Of a stretch of 53,750 nt of DNA, positions 35,506 through 44,853 are shown piece after piece (the stretch's first letter is position 1; the number at the start of each line of letters is the position of its first letter). The stretch covers positions 1 to 53,750 of the forward strand of contig VGHK01000013.1 in assembly GCA_016868305.1 (NCBI GenBank), read 5' to 3'. The notes beneath the pieces are model-generated. The model ran no database searches. It saw only the letters and a list, made by a program, of their open reading frames with translations, and was not told the origin of the DNA. Both the position numbers and the translations under genes were made by a program. This DNA is from Betaproteobacteria bacterium. GTDB taxonomy: Bacteria; Pseudomonadota; Gammaproteobacteria; Burkholderiales; Burkholderiaceae_A.

Positions 35506-35549
35506 GGAAACGAGTCTGCTCCAAGTTCATTAAGATTCCATGACAAATA

Positions 35550-38279
35550 TCAAACATCGAGAAACCGGCTACAGACCTCTGCAACATCTGGCGGCAGGCC
35601 CGGCGTGGCGGCCAGGGCCTCGATCGCCTGTTGCATCGCGGCCCTGCGGCTGGGCTCAAAGGTGCCCCAGCGGTCCAGCGAACGGGCCAGCCGGGCGGCC
35701 AGCTGCGAGTTACGCAGGGCAAGCGCCCCGAGCGTCTCGGCCCATAGCCGATAGCCATGGCCATCGGACCGGTGAAACCCCGATAGGCTTGCCATGAAAT
35801 ACACGCCCAAGACCGCCCGTACCCGATTGGGATTGGCAAGGTCGTACAAGGGATGGGCCAGCAGGCTCTGCACCCGTGCAAGGATCGTGTAGCCCTCCTG
35901 GTCGTGAATTCGCGGCGTGGAAATCTGAACCGAAAACCACTTGTCCATCGATAGCGGATCCTGGGCATAGCGCTGGGCAAAGTCATCAAGCCCGCGCGCG
36001 GCCGCCTGCGGCGCGACATGCTCCAGGCTCACCAGGCCAGCCAGGCAGGCCATGCGCCGGGTCATATTGGTTGCCCGCTGATAGCGACGCCACAAGGCCT
36101 CCGCACGGTCTGCATCGGGGGCAAGCAGGGTCGCCATCGACTGCGCCAGATGGCCCAGGCTGCGACGGCCAATATCGATGGCATTTGGAGAATAGGGCTT
36201 GTCGTCTGCGGCATCGTTGTGCAGATCCAATTCGCGCCAATGGCCTTCCATGGCCAGGGCCATTGCCAGTCGCAGCGCCTCCAGGCGGGCGCGGATCTGC
36301 ACCGGATCCACTGCATGGCCTTCGGCCGCCCAGGCCTCGACCACCGTATTGTCGGCGGGCACTGCCAGGGCAAGCGCCTTAAAGGCATCGCTGAGGTCTG
36401 GGCTGGTGAGCACCCGAGCAAGGGTCTGCATCACCGCCTGCCTGTCATCGGCCAAAGCTAAGGCGGGCATCAGCTGACCCATCATCAAGCGCTGGCAGGC
36501 CTCCCAACGGTTAAAGGGGTCTGGGTCGTGGCCTGCAAGAACGCCCAGCTGGGTAGTGGTATAGGGATAGTCCAGCGCCACAGGTGCCGAAAAATGACGC
36601 AGCAGCGAGGGGATGGGCGCGGCCCCACCACGCTGCTCGGGCAGATCAAGGGCAAGGGTAACGGTGGCTTCATCGATCAGCAGCACCTGGCCTGCAGAGA
36701 CCGATTGGGCTAGGCGGGTACCGGCCCCTTGGGGTAAGGCAATGTCATCGCCCGAAGAAGACAGCAGCCCCCAGACCAGGGGAATGGGCAAAGGCAGCTT
36801 CTGCGGGCTTCTGGGGTCGAGCTGCTGGGTCAGTTCCAGGCAGTACCGACCCGTTTCTGCATCCCAGGTGTCACGTACCTCGAGCCGGGGCGTACCCGGC
36901 GTGTCATACCAGCGCATAAACGGGGTAAAGAGCTCCGAGCGGCCGTTCGCATCGAGAATCGAAGAGACAAAGTCTTCGCAGGTGGCCGCCTGTCCGTCAT
37001 GCCGCGCAAAGTACAGATCCATGCCCTTGCGAAATCCCGCAACCCCCAAAAGAGTCTGCAGCATGCGAATCACTTCGGCGCCTTTTTCATAAACCGTGGC
37101 CGTGTAGAAGTTGCGTATCTCCTGGTACTCGGCGGGGCGAATCGGATGGGCCATCGGGCCAGCATCTTCCGGGAACTGATGGGCACGTAGGGTGCGCACG
37201 TCTTCAATTCGCTTCACCGCCCTGCTGCTGGCGGCCTGCTCTGCCGTCAGGCCCTCGGCCAGCATATCGGCGGTAAATTCCTGGTCCCGCAACACCGTGA
37301 GCCCCTCTTTCAGGGTGAGCTGAAACCAGTCGCGGCAGGTAATGCGATTCCCCGTCCAGTTATGAAAGTACTCATGGCCAATCACCGCCTGCACCAGCTC
37401 GTAGTCTTTGTCGGTGGCCGTATCGGGGTCGGCCAGAACATACTTGGTGTTAAAAAGGTTCAGCCCCTTATTCTCCATGGCGCCGGAGTTAAAGTCAGGC
37501 ACCGCCACAATCATGAAACGCTCAAGGTCGAGCTCCAGGCCAAACCGTTTTTCGTCCCAGAACACCGAATGCTTCAGGCTCTCCAGGGCATGGCCCGCGC
37601 GCACCAGGTCTTCGGGCTTGGTATAGACCTGCAAAAGCTTCGGCGCGCCACTTTGGCTAGTGATCGTTTCTTCAATACACGACAGCGATGCAGCCACCAG
37701 GGCAAACAGATAACTGGGCTTGGGAAAGGGGTCGTGCCAGACCGCGGTTTTAATGCCGTCTTTGGTCTGCTCAGAGATAAGGTTTCCGTTGGAGAGCAAC
37801 ACCGGAAAGGCCTCTGCAGGGCCGCGCAGGGTGACCGTGTAGCAGGTCAGTACATCGGGCCGGTCGAGAAAATAAGTGATCCGCCGAAATCCTTGCGACT
37901 CACACTGGGTATAGAGCCCACCCCGGCTGGCGTAGAGGCCCATGAGCTCGGTGTTGGCGGTGGGGTTTAGCCGAGTCTGCAGCTTGAGCCGCCCACTATC
38001 TGCGTCTTTGAGGACAAATACCGTGGGCGATACCGTAAAGGCCTCTGCCGCAAGGGGCGTATCGTCCCGCCAGGCGGTTACAAACTCCAGGGCATCACCC
38101 GTAAGTACCAGGTCGCATGCCTGCCCCGAGACAGAGGCAAATCCAAAGTCTGCTAACACCATGGTCTCGGTAAGGCCCAGACTGAAGTCCAGGGAAATGT
38201 CGGTAATGCGATGTGTTGGCGGCTGATAGTCCAGCCGACGAATCAGTGGGGCAGACAAACCAGACTGACCTTCTTTCAT
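35550..38279 (-). CDS. pepN: Aminopeptidase N (M1 family)
   Basis: PepN is a cytoplasmic zinc aminopeptidase. The 909-residue length is normal for the proteobacterial form. The substrate-binding GAMEN motif is at 266-270 (in FNSGAMENKGLNLFN), the zinc ligands are HEYFH (302-306) and Glu325 in LKEGLTV, and VAVPDF and WHDPFPKPSYLFALVA are typical. The C-terminal domain with NRWEACQRL, DPLSMDKWFSVQ and NPNRVRAVLG matches the DUF3458/PepN C-terminus. ATG 38279 has AAGGAG upstream. It lies head to head with the thioredoxin-like gene at 38345 (65 bp between starts). Confidence 0.97.
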   Translation of the reverse strand: MKEGQSGLSAPLIRRLDYQPPTHRITDISLDFSLGLTETMVLADFGFASVSGQACDLVLTGDALEFVTAWRDDTPLAAEAFTVSPTVFVLKDADSGRLKLQTRLNPTANTELMGLYASRGGLYTQCESQGFRRITYFLDRPDVLTCYTVTLRGPAEAFPVLLSNGNLISEQTKDGIKTAVWHDPFPKPSYLFALVAASLSCIEETITSQSGAPKLLQVYTKPEDLVRAGHALESLKHSVFWDEKRFGLELDLERFMIVAVPDFNSGAMENKGLNLFNTKYVLADPDTATDKDYELVQAVIGHEYFHNWTGNRITCRDWFQLTLKEGLTVLRDQEFTADMLAEGLTAEQAASSRAVKRIEDVRTLRAHQFPEDAGPMAHPIRPAEYQEIRNFYTATVYEKGAEVIRMLQTLLGVAGFRKGMDLYFARHDGQAATCEDFVSSILDANGRSELFTPFMRWYDTPGTPRLEVRDTWDAETGRYCLELTQQLDPRSPQKLPLPIPLVWGLLSSSGDDIALPQGAGTRLAQSVSAGQVLLIDEATVTLALDLPEQRGGAAPIPSLLRHFSAPVALDYPYTTTQLGVLAGHDPDPFNRWEACQRLMMGQLMPALALADDRQAVMQTLARVLTSPDLSDAFKALALAVPADNTVVEAWAAEGHAVDPVQIRARLEALRLAMALAMEGHWRELDLHNDAADDKPYSPNAIDIGRRSLGHLAQSMATLLAPDADRAEALWRRYQRATNMTRRMACLAGLVSLEHVAPQAAARGLDDFAQRYAQDPLSMDKWFSVQISTPRIHDQEGYTILARVQSLLAHPLYDLANPNRVRAVLGVYFMASLSGFHRSDGHGYRLWAETLGALALRNSQLAARLARSLDRWGTFEPSRRAAMQQAIEALAATPGLPPDVAEVCSRFLDV

Positions 38280-38344
38280 GCCTTAGCTCCTTACCAATGG
38301 ATGGTATAAGTGTGCATGATTCTCGCGCCAACACCCAAAATCCC

Positions 38345-38890
38345 ATGAAACAGTTCTTCAGGAAAAACCGTGTTTTTCTCATTAGCTTCGCAGTGCTCTG
38401 GGTGGGTGTTCAGGTCTGGCAGACGCGGTCTGTGCCGTCGGGGCCACCGCCCCAGGCAGCGCTGTCTCTGGCCCTCCCGCTCATAAACAATGGCGACATC
38501 ATTGAAAACCATACGCTCGAACAGGCCATTGGCGCGCTCCGTGAGAGCCACCCCGGTACGCCCATAGCCCTACACGTCTGGGCGGAATGGTGCAGTTTCT
38601 GCAAGCTCGAAGAGGCCAGCATTAGCACCTTGGCCTCGGAGTATCCGGTTATTACCGTTGCCATTCAGTCGGGCGATGCCGCCCGCGTGCAGCGCTATCA
38701 GCAAGACCGGGCGCTCAACTGGCGCACAGTGGTCGACAGCAAGGGACAGATCTCCTCCATGCTCGGGGCCAGCGGCGTACCCACCTTTATGGTCATAGAC
38801 AATGAAGGGCACTTGCGCACGCCCACCATGGGCTACACCAGCCTCTGGGGTATGCGGCTGCGGCTGCTCTGGGCCCGAGTCATCGCCTAG
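38345..38890 (+). CDS. Membrane-anchored thioredoxin-fold protein (ScsD/TlpA-like disulfide oxidoreductase)
   Basis: This 181-residue protein has an N-terminal membrane anchor (FLISFAVLWVGVQVW, about 11-25) and a periplasmic thioredoxin domain. The active site is HVWAEWCSFCKLEE (Cys83 and Cys86) and the cis-proline loop is GASGVPTFMV. It resembles ScsD and TlpA-like proteins that reduce or shuffle disulfides. I chose ATG 38345, just before the basic KQFFRKNR anchor lead; the frame is open upstream and an ATG near 38297 is possible. It precedes the fimbrial operon, where pilin and chaperone cysteines would need disulfide handling, though the link is only positional. Confidence 0.85.
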   Translation: MKQFFRKNRVFLISFAVLWVGVQVWQTRSVPSGPPPQAALSLALPLINNGDIIENHTLEQAIGALRESHPGTPIALHVWAEWCSFCKLEEASISTLASEYPVITVAIQSGDAARVQRYQQDRALNWRTVVDSKGQISSMLGASGVPTFMVIDNEGHLRTPTMGYTSLWGMRLRLLWARVIA

Positions 38891-38947
38891 GGCCCAGACT
38901 CGCCAATCAGGGCGCGAGCCCGTAAAAGATTTTTTCATCATCCGCTT

Positions 38948-39034
38948 GAGGCAGTAGTCGACCCCCAGTCGGGGGCCTCAGAGTTCTCCCTGCCGATTCC
39001 GCCATGGGGCGGAACGTTATCTACTGACAAGGAG
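38948..39034 (+). promoter_or_regulatory. Leader region of the fimbrial operon with two hairpins and a strong ribosome binding site
   Basis: Between the thioredoxin-like gene and the pilin lie two hairpins. The first has CCCCC (38962-38966) paired with GGGGG (38971-38975) over an AGTC loop, and an outer GAGGC/GCCTC match. The second has TTCCGCC (38997-39003) paired with GGCGGAA (39008-39014) over ATGG. AAGGAG follows at 39029-39034, 5 bases before the pilin ATG. There is no U-run after either hairpin, so they are more likely mRNA-stability or attenuation structures than classical terminators. No confident -35/-10 pair is seen. Confidence 0.5.
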
Positions 39035-39039
39035 AAACT

Positions 39040-39531
39040 ATGAAAAAGCATTTACAGACGCTTCTTCCCGTTGCTATGGCACTTGGCCTGACCGGCCTGG
39101 GAATGAGCAAGTTGGCGTGGGCTGCCAGCGAGTCGTCTTCTTTTAGGGTGGGCATTGATGTTGTCGCTACATGCTCTATCTCAGCGGCCGACATGACCTT
39201 CAACACGATAACCACCGGAACGACGGCGCAGACGGATGCTGAAACTCAAATCACTGTGAATTGTTCAAGTGGCGCGCCCTACTCGGTCTCGCTGAGCAAC
39301 GGATCAAATTTTTCGGCGGGTCGCCGCCTCGGAAGTAACGGGTCATTCATAAATTACTCCCTGTTTAAGGACAACAGTCGCACGGCCGAATGGACTTTGA
39401 TAAGCGGGTTGAACGGAACCGGAACTGGTGGCGATCAAACCCTGCCTATATTCGGCCGAATCGCCGCGGGCCAGAGCGTTCCTAACATGGGTGCGTACTC
39501 CGACACTATCGTTGCCACCGTCACCTACTAA
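39040..39531 (+). CDS. Spore-coat-U (SCPU) domain pilin, archaic chaperone-usher fimbriae
   Basis: This 163-residue secreted subunit is the CsuA/B-like major pilin of archaic (sigma) chaperone-usher pili. A signal peptide (about 1-29, ending LAWAAS) precedes the SCPU domain (about 33-163). The domain has the cysteine pair in VVATCSISA and ITVNCSSG, YSVSLSNG, and a final YSDTIVATVTY donor-accepting strand. It is the first gene of a three-gene operon and has the strongest ribosome binding site. A/T is somewhat richer than in the neighbouring genes. It is the only pilin in the cluster. Confidence 0.88.
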   Translation: MKKHLQTLLPVAMALGLTGLGMSKLAWAASESSSFRVGIDVVATCSISAADMTFNTITTGTTAQTDAETQITVNCSSGAPYSVSLSNGSNFSAGRRLGSNGSFINYSLFKDNSRTAEWTLISGLNGTGTGGDQTLPIFGRIAAGQSVPNMGAYSDTIVATVTY

Positions 39532-39540
39532 GGCCTAGCC

Positions 39541-40260
39541 ATGCCCCACTCGACAATGTCAGTGTCCGCAGCACGACTTGCGCAAGGCTGGTCCTTGCTG
39601 GTCTTCGCCAGTCTGGCCGTGCTTGCCAGCCTGCCATCAGTTGGCCATGCGGCGCTGGGTATTTCGCCACCCCAGCTGTTTCCAGACCGTTCGGGCATTG
39701 TCGTTACCGAGGTTCAGTCGAGCATGACCAGCGCCTCACGCTGGTCGGTTCGGCTGGTGGGCTGGGGTCCTGCAGGCGAAGAAATCGTAGGCGTGCCAGG
39801 CGATGTCTCTCCACGTTTCTTTGGTCTTGCACCCGGTGGCCGGCAACTGATTCGCGCCCGCATTAAAGAAGGCACCCGCTACCATCGGCTGCTGATTGAG
39901 CAGATTCCAGAGACCGACAATGAGATTACCGGCCTGGCCTTCCGGTTTCGTTTTAGCCTGCCTGTGTATCACCATCGCCAGGAGCCGGTTGCGCTTAATC
40001 CCGCAGTGGCTCTTGCGGAGGGCAGTTGCGCCAGCTTCCGCAATCCCGAAAAACTGGTGGTGCGCCTTGCGCTTGATACAGATATTGCAGGCCCCCAGAC
40101 TCTCTTGCCTGGAGAGACCACCCAGCTCTGCCGTAAGGGAGCCCCAAGAGATACGGTAACGGCAGAGGCTGCCAGCCCCCGCAGCGACAACGCGACGGGT
40201 GCGGACAATAGGTCTGACGGAATGTCGGTTGCGGCGTCCTCTTCAGCCGCCGCAGACTAA
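39541..40260 (+). CDS. Periplasmic fimbrial chaperone (archaic chaperone-usher system)
   Basis: This 239-residue two-immunoglobulin-domain chaperone is CsuC-like. A signal sequence (about 1-36, ending VGHAALG) precedes the PapD-like N-terminal domain: ISPPQLF, FGLAPGGRQLIRARIKEG, YHRLLIEQIPE and FRFRFSLPVY. The second domain keeps CASFRNPEK and TTQLCRKG, whose cysteines probably pair. An extra C-terminal tail of about 45 residues is Ser/Ala/Asp-rich and low in complexity, which is unusual for these chaperones. It follows the pilin by 9 bp and the usher start is 1 base beyond its stop. Confidence 0.88.
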   Translation: MPHSTMSVSAARLAQGWSLLVFASLAVLASLPSVGHAALGISPPQLFPDRSGIVVTEVQSSMTSASRWSVRLVGWGPAGEEIVGVPGDVSPRFFGLAPGGRQLIRARIKEGTRYHRLLIEQIPETDNEITGLAFRFRFSLPVYHHRQEPVALNPAVALAEGSCASFRNPEKLVVRLALDTDIAGPQTLLPGETTQLCRKGAPRDTVTAEAASPRSDNATGADNRSDGMSVAASSSAAAD

Positions 40261-40261
40261 A

Positions 40262-42781
40262 ATGGGGGCCGCCCTTGTGGCTGCCCTCTGCCTGCTGCTC
40301 AGCGCACCCTCGCGGGGAGATGCAGACCCCGCGCACCCCTTGACTGCTCCCGGCAATCTGTCACTTGACCGCGACAGCCTCGAATTACGCGCGCTGGAGC
40401 TTAATGGCCAGCAGGTCTCAGCAGGCAGTCTCACCTATCTCGTCGACGACCTCTGTCTGGTGCAGGAAGACAGCCTGCGCCCTCTGCTGGCGAAGAACGA
40501 CCTCGCACAACGTGCCATTGATCAAGAGACCTTTCTGGTCCTCACACCGCCCGCGCGCTGCGAGCACGACGATGCGGTCGGCGTCTTGCGCCTGCAGCTT
40601 CCCGCCAGTTGGCTCAAAGAACAGGCACTGCGGCTGAGCAGCCGCAGCACACCCAACCCGCTTCCCCTTCTTCTCGGAGCCTCGATCGACGACCCCGAGG
40701 CCCGCATCCGCGGCCTTAGCGCGGCACACCTCGACCTGGTGGCCGACCGGCACCGACTGCAATGGGGGCTTGGCGCAGCCCACCAAGGCCTGCAGGTATT
40801 CGTTACCGGTGGCCAGTCTGCTGCGCAGACCCCCAAGGCCACCATCGACTGGGTCTGGCCTTCGGGTGCGGCCCTAAGGCTGGGTGACCAGGTGGTCCGC
40901 CAGGGGCCCGAACAGCAGCCCCGCAGCCTGCGCGGGCTATCACTGACCAACCGGCTGCAGGTGCTGCGCCCCAGCGGTCTGGGCCAGGGTCAGGTGGCCC
41001 TGGATGCACCAGCGCGACTGCAGTTCTTCGATACCCAAGGCCAGCCGCTCTTCGCTACGGGGCTGCTTCCGGCAGGGCGCTATCGGCTCGAGGGGCTGGG
41101 TGCGCCCAGCCTACCTGGGCTGCTCACGGTGCGTATCGAGGGCCTCTCGGGGCAGACCGAGACCATCCTGCTGCCCTGGGTAGCAAGCCCCCTTCTGCTT
41201 GCGACCGGCGCTCGCCTGTGGGATGTCTGGATAGGCGAAACTTCCGCAGAGAACCCGACCGGTCTGCAGCCTGGGCTGCAGGCGACAAGCCCTTCCCAGT
41301 CCCTCGCCTTCTCTGGCCTCTGGGCCCAGGGATGGAATAGCACCGAAACCCTGCGACTGGGGCTGGGCCATGAACACGATTTCACCCAGGCCTATGCGGG
41401 CGTGTCTAGCCAGCGGTGGCAGGGCCTGCTGGTATCTGCAGACCTGGGGCTTGCCTGTCATGGGCAACACTGCCTGGCCACGGGTGGGCTCGACATCTCT
41501 GGCCAGCCGCGGTCAGGCCTGCAATGGTCAGCCGGTCTGAGGCGGCAGCTTCAGCACGCCAGTGCTGCATCCAGTCTGGCAGAGCCCGCGCAAGACCCGC
41601 TCACCAGCACAGCGCTGCGCATGGGGCACACGCTGCGGCTATCGGCAAGCCAGCGCCTGCGGCCGGGCACAACGCTTACCAGCCAGCTGTCCTTGGGCCA
41701 AGGAAGGCTGACCCTCGTGGGCCTGCAGCAGCGCATCAGCACCCAAGCCAGCCTGCAGGCAAGCCTGCGCACGGGATATACGGGTCCCGGCGCCAAGCCC
41801 CTGACAAGTGCCTTTATCAGCCTGCATCTGGCACTGCCCGATCGCCCCAGCGCAACGAGCCCCACAGGCAGCCCAGGCGCCCCCGGCGGCTACAGCAGCC
41901 GCCGCAGGCTATCGGCTGGCCTGCAATCGGATAATGGTGGCACTGCTAGCAACGGCCGCAACCCTGCTTCGGCCAGCGTCTCATACCAGCAGTCATTAGG
42001 CGGCGGGGCCTCTGCCCCGCAGATTGGGCTTACGAGGGCTACGGGCGGCAACGCCCGCCAAGAGCTGCGGCTGCAGCAGGCAGCATCCTGGGGAGACATC
42101 AGCCTGCAGGCCCGTCAGCCCCAGGGGCAGCAGGCCTCGGTAGATCTGTCCCTGGCAAGCAGAGTCTGGCTGACAGCCAAAGGGATGCACCTGGGCCCGG
42201 TGGGGGATCACAACCTGGTAATCCATACCCTGGGGCATCCCGACCTGCGGCTGCAGCTTGGACGACAGACTGCCGCGACCAACGCCAAAGGCATTGCCGC
42301 CTTTGGGCGCACTCCCGCATGGACCGAGGCGCAGTTTCGGCTCGATACCCAGTCGATTCCCTTTGACCTGCACTGGAAGACCAGCCAGGTGCGTCTGCCC
42401 ACAGCGGCCCGCCGGGCCTACTGGATTGACCAGACCCAGGAGACCATTCGTATCCAGGAATATCGGCTGCAGGTGTCGGCTGCCGGACTTGCCCGGCTAA
42501 GCCGTATCGAGACCCGAAACGGCCAGCCGGTGGCCTTCACGCCAGAGGGCTATCTGGATATCGCATCACTCGCGCAGCTGCCCCTTACCGCGATCACGCA
42601 GGATGGCCAGCGCCTGACCTGTCACCAGGCAAGGCCAAGCGACACCGCCCAAGAAAATACCCGAGACCCCACGGGCGACTCAGTGGTATGGATAGACTGC
42701 CCCGGCCTGGCGCCTGAACCGGCACCCCGGCGGCCACAGATTCGCGAGGCCCTCTCGGGGCCTGCCCCCTCTTCGGGATAA
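40262..42781 (+). CDS. Outer-membrane fimbrial usher (archaic chaperone-usher system)
   Basis: This 839-residue beta-barrel pore with plug assembles the pilus at the outer membrane. After a signal peptide (cut near PSRGDA) come an N-terminal chaperone-binding domain (CLVQEDSLRPLL, with cysteines), a barrel with LFATGLLPAGRYRLEGLG and many Gln/Ser-rich strands, and C-terminal beta domains ending in VVWIDCPGL. The chosen ATG (40262) lies 1 base after the chaperone stop; an in-frame ATG at 40199 lies inside that gene and lacks signal character. The next gene encodes an esterase, so the tip-adhesin subunit (CsuE-like) usual after the usher is absent. Confidence 0.85.
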   Translation: MGAALVAALCLLLSAPSRGDADPAHPLTAPGNLSLDRDSLELRALELNGQQVSAGSLTYLVDDLCLVQEDSLRPLLAKNDLAQRAIDQETFLVLTPPARCEHDDAVGVLRLQLPASWLKEQALRLSSRSTPNPLPLLLGASIDDPEARIRGLSAAHLDLVADRHRLQWGLGAAHQGLQVFVTGGQSAAQTPKATIDWVWPSGAALRLGDQVVRQGPEQQPRSLRGLSLTNRLQVLRPSGLGQGQVALDAPARLQFFDTQGQPLFATGLLPAGRYRLEGLGAPSLPGLLTVRIEGLSGQTETILLPWVASPLLLATGARLWDVWIGETSAENPTGLQPGLQATSPSQSLAFSGLWAQGWNSTETLRLGLGHEHDFTQAYAGVSSQRWQGLLVSADLGLACHGQHCLATGGLDISGQPRSGLQWSAGLRRQLQHASAASSLAEPAQDPLTSTALRMGHTLRLSASQRLRPGTTLTSQLSLGQGRLTLVGLQQRISTQASLQASLRTGYTGPGAKPLTSAFISLHLALPDRPSATSPTGSPGAPGGYSSRRRLSAGLQSDNGGTASNGRNPASASVSYQQSLGGGASAPQIGLTRATGGNARQELRLQQAASWGDISLQARQPQGQQASVDLSLASRVWLTAKGMHLGPVGDHNLVIHTLGHPDLRLQLGRQTAATNAKGIAAFGRTPAWTEAQFRLDTQSIPFDLHWKTSQVRLPTAARRAYWIDQTQETIRIQEYRLQVSAAGLARLSRIETRNGQPVAFTPEGYLDIASLAQLPLTAITQDGQRLTCHQARPSDTAQENTRDPTGDSVVWIDCPGLAPEPAPRRPQIREALSGPAPSSG

Positions 42782-42851
42782 GAAATTCATACCACCGAAC
42801 GGGTTTGCGTGCTTAAATCGGAGGGTCGGGTTCCTGCCACAGGAGGGTTTT

Positions 42852-43457
42852 ATGGCAACGCCTCTCTCCCCCAAAGATCTCTGCCTTATATATGTTCATG
42901 GCTTTCGCAGTTCACCAAAGTCGAGTAAGGCCATGCAGCTTTCCCAATGGATGGCCAGCGAAGGGGTACGGTTCGAATGCCCCGCACTCGACATTGCCCC
43001 GCTCACGGCCCTCGATGAAATCTCTTATCTGGTCGAAAACGCCCTTGTCGACGGCTATCAGCCGCGTCTCATTGGCAGTTCGCTGGGAGGCTTTTATGTC
43101 AGCTGGTTTATGGAACGGCATCCCCAAAAAAGCCAGTTTCGGGCGGCACTGATCAACCCTGCCTGCTGGCCCGCGCGCGACCTGGTCGACCAGGTCGGGC
43201 CCCTGCAGTCATGGCATGGCCCAGAGATTCTGCAGTTTCAGTCGGAATACATCGACGACCTGAAGTCTATGGAGGTGGGCCTCACCGACCCCCACCGCTA
43301 TATGCTCGTGGCCGCTAAAGGCGACACAGTGCTTGACTGGAATGAGATGGTGGCCCGCTATCCGGGATGCCACACGCGCATCGTGGAAGGCTCTGACCAC
43401 AGCCTGTCCGACTTTCCCGACCACTGGCCCACTATGAAGGCCTTTTTGTTTCAGTAA
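42852..43457 (+). CDS. yqiA: YqiA/YcfP-type alpha/beta-hydrolase esterase
   Basis: This 201-residue cytoplasmic hydrolase resembles E. coli YqiA, an esterase of short acyl substrates. It has LIYVHGFRSSPKSSK (oxyanion region), the nucleophile elbow LIGSSLGGFY (GxSxG, Ser77), the acid in AAKGDTVLDW and the histidine in VEGSDHSLSDF. AGGAGG sits 5 bases before the ATG. Its 3' end overlaps the convergent MFS gene by 26 bp. The physiological substrate is unknown; in E. coli the gene is with parE and cpdA, which are not here. Confidence 0.88.
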   Translation: MATPLSPKDLCLIYVHGFRSSPKSSKAMQLSQWMASEGVRFECPALDIAPLTALDEISYLVENALVDGYQPRLIGSSLGGFYVSWFMERHPQKSQFRAALINPACWPARDLVDQVGPLQSWHGPEILQFQSEYIDDLKSMEVGLTDPHRYMLVAAKGDTVLDWNEMVARYPGCHTRIVEGSDHSLSDFPDHWPTMKAFLFQ

Positions 43458-44793
43458 AGGGAATACGCAGTAAAAGCACCAGCCCCACGACAAAAAACAG
43501 GCCCGTTACAGCAATGGCCATGCGGTGGTTGTTCTGCGTGAGGGCGGTGGTCAGGCCATAGGCCAAGGGGCCCAGAATCGAGGCTAGGTGCACGGCCACT
43601 CCCCAGTAGCCAAAGACCTCGGCCTGTCGGTCTGCGGGCCCCAGTACCGAAATAGCAGCACGAGCACCGCTCTGGGAGGCGCCCATGGCAAGGCCCGCCA
43701 GATTGGCAGCCAGCCAGAACATGGCCTCGGTTTCACCCACGGCAGCCACCAGCACCATCAGAATCCAGGCCAAGAGGCTGATCACCAGGCTATTGCGATG
43801 GCCCACGCGGTCTTGAAATTTTCCAAACAAGAAGGCACCAATACTCGCGGTGATGTTAACCACTAACACCAAGAGAATCGTCTTGGCCATGTCAAAGCCC
43901 ATGACCTGCTGGGCATAGACCGCCGCAAGCGTAATCACAGTAGCCACGCCAGCCTGATAGACCGTTATACAGACCAGCATCTTCCGCAAGGGTAGGTCTG
44001 GTGAGAGGCGCGACCATCCCGCCCAGAGCCGTCGCCAGGCGCCTTTCCAGTCTTCGGACGCCGCCACAGCCTCGGTATCCCCACCAATACCCGCCGCAGT
44101 TGCATATCCCCGATGCCCAGCCAGCACTGCCAGCGCAGGGAAACCCACCACCGCAAAAAGAATCGCCACCAGTACCATGGCACCGCCCACCAGCCACTGG
44201 GCGGGCAGCCCGCCCGAGGCCGAGAGGGTGAGGCCGAAAGCGTCTGCCAGCCCCGGCGCAAAGGCAGGGGCAACCGCCTGAATCCAGACAAGGCTCAGCG
44301 CCAAGGCCAACAGCCCGCCCCAGTAGCCCCAGGCCCAGCCATAGCCAGACAGGCGCCCCAGGTGGCTCGGGGGCGAAAGCTCTTGCAAATAGCCGGCGGT
44401 AAGGTCTTGGTGGCTGGCATAGGCGAGGTTGGAAACGACAAGTAACACTGCGGCCAAGAGCCAGTTGCCCGGGCCCACCGCGGCGAGGCCCGCAGTAGCC
44501 AGCACACAGGCAATGGTGGCCCAGAGGAGCAGCCGGCGCTTAGCACCATAGGCATCGGCATAAGCCCCAAGCCAGGGGGCAGAGACCATCACCAGCAGAT
44601 AGCTCACAGAGAGAATGACCGTCCAGGCCAGTGTGGCCAGGGGGTTGTCGGCCATGACCACCGAGACAAAGTAGGCATTAAAAACGGCTGTGAGCACCAC
44701 CGTGGTGTAGCCCGAATTGGCAAAGTCGAGGCTGGCCCAGGCCCAGAAGTCGCGCCGCCGCACGCCGGGGTTTAAGAGTTCTGAATAAGGCAC
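43432..44793 (-). CDS. MFS transporter, UMF1 (Atg22-like) family
   Basis: This 453-residue inner-membrane protein has about 12 hydrophobic helices. The start FWAWASLDFANSGYTTVVLTAVFNAYFV and the SYLLVMVSAPWLGAYADAYGAKRR loop are typical of the UMF1 family, whose Atg22 member exports amino acids from the yeast vacuole. Bacterial substrates are largely unknown. A central hydrophilic loop (about residues 205-245) separates the two six-helix halves. The start codon is GTG at 44793 with AAAGGA 8 bases upstream. It is divergent from miaB and overlaps yqiA at the 3' end. Confidence 0.9.
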   Translation of the reverse strand: MPYSELLNPGVRRRDFWAWASLDFANSGYTTVVLTAVFNAYFVSVVMADNPLATLAWTVILSVSYLLVMVSAPWLGAYADAYGAKRRLLLWATIACVLATAGLAAVGPGNWLLAAVLLVVSNLAYASHQDLTAGYLQELSPPSHLGRLSGYGWAWGYWGGLLALALSLVWIQAVAPAFAPGLADAFGLTLSASGGLPAQWLVGGAMVLVAILFAVVGFPALAVLAGHRGYATAAGIGGDTEAVAASEDWKGAWRRLWAGWSRLSPDLPLRKMLVCITVYQAGVATVITLAAVYAQQVMGFDMAKTILLVLVVNITASIGAFLFGKFQDRVGHRNSLVISLLAWILMVLVAAVGETEAMFWLAANLAGLAMGASQSGARAAISVLGPADRQAEVFGYWGVAVHLASILGPLAYGLTTALTQNNHRMAIAVTGLFFVVGLVLLLRIPFTETKRPS

Positions 44794-44853
44794 AATACGA
44801 TCCTTTCCACGCGAGTGGCCCTCCAGTTATAAGCCTGAGACGGTAACTCTGTT

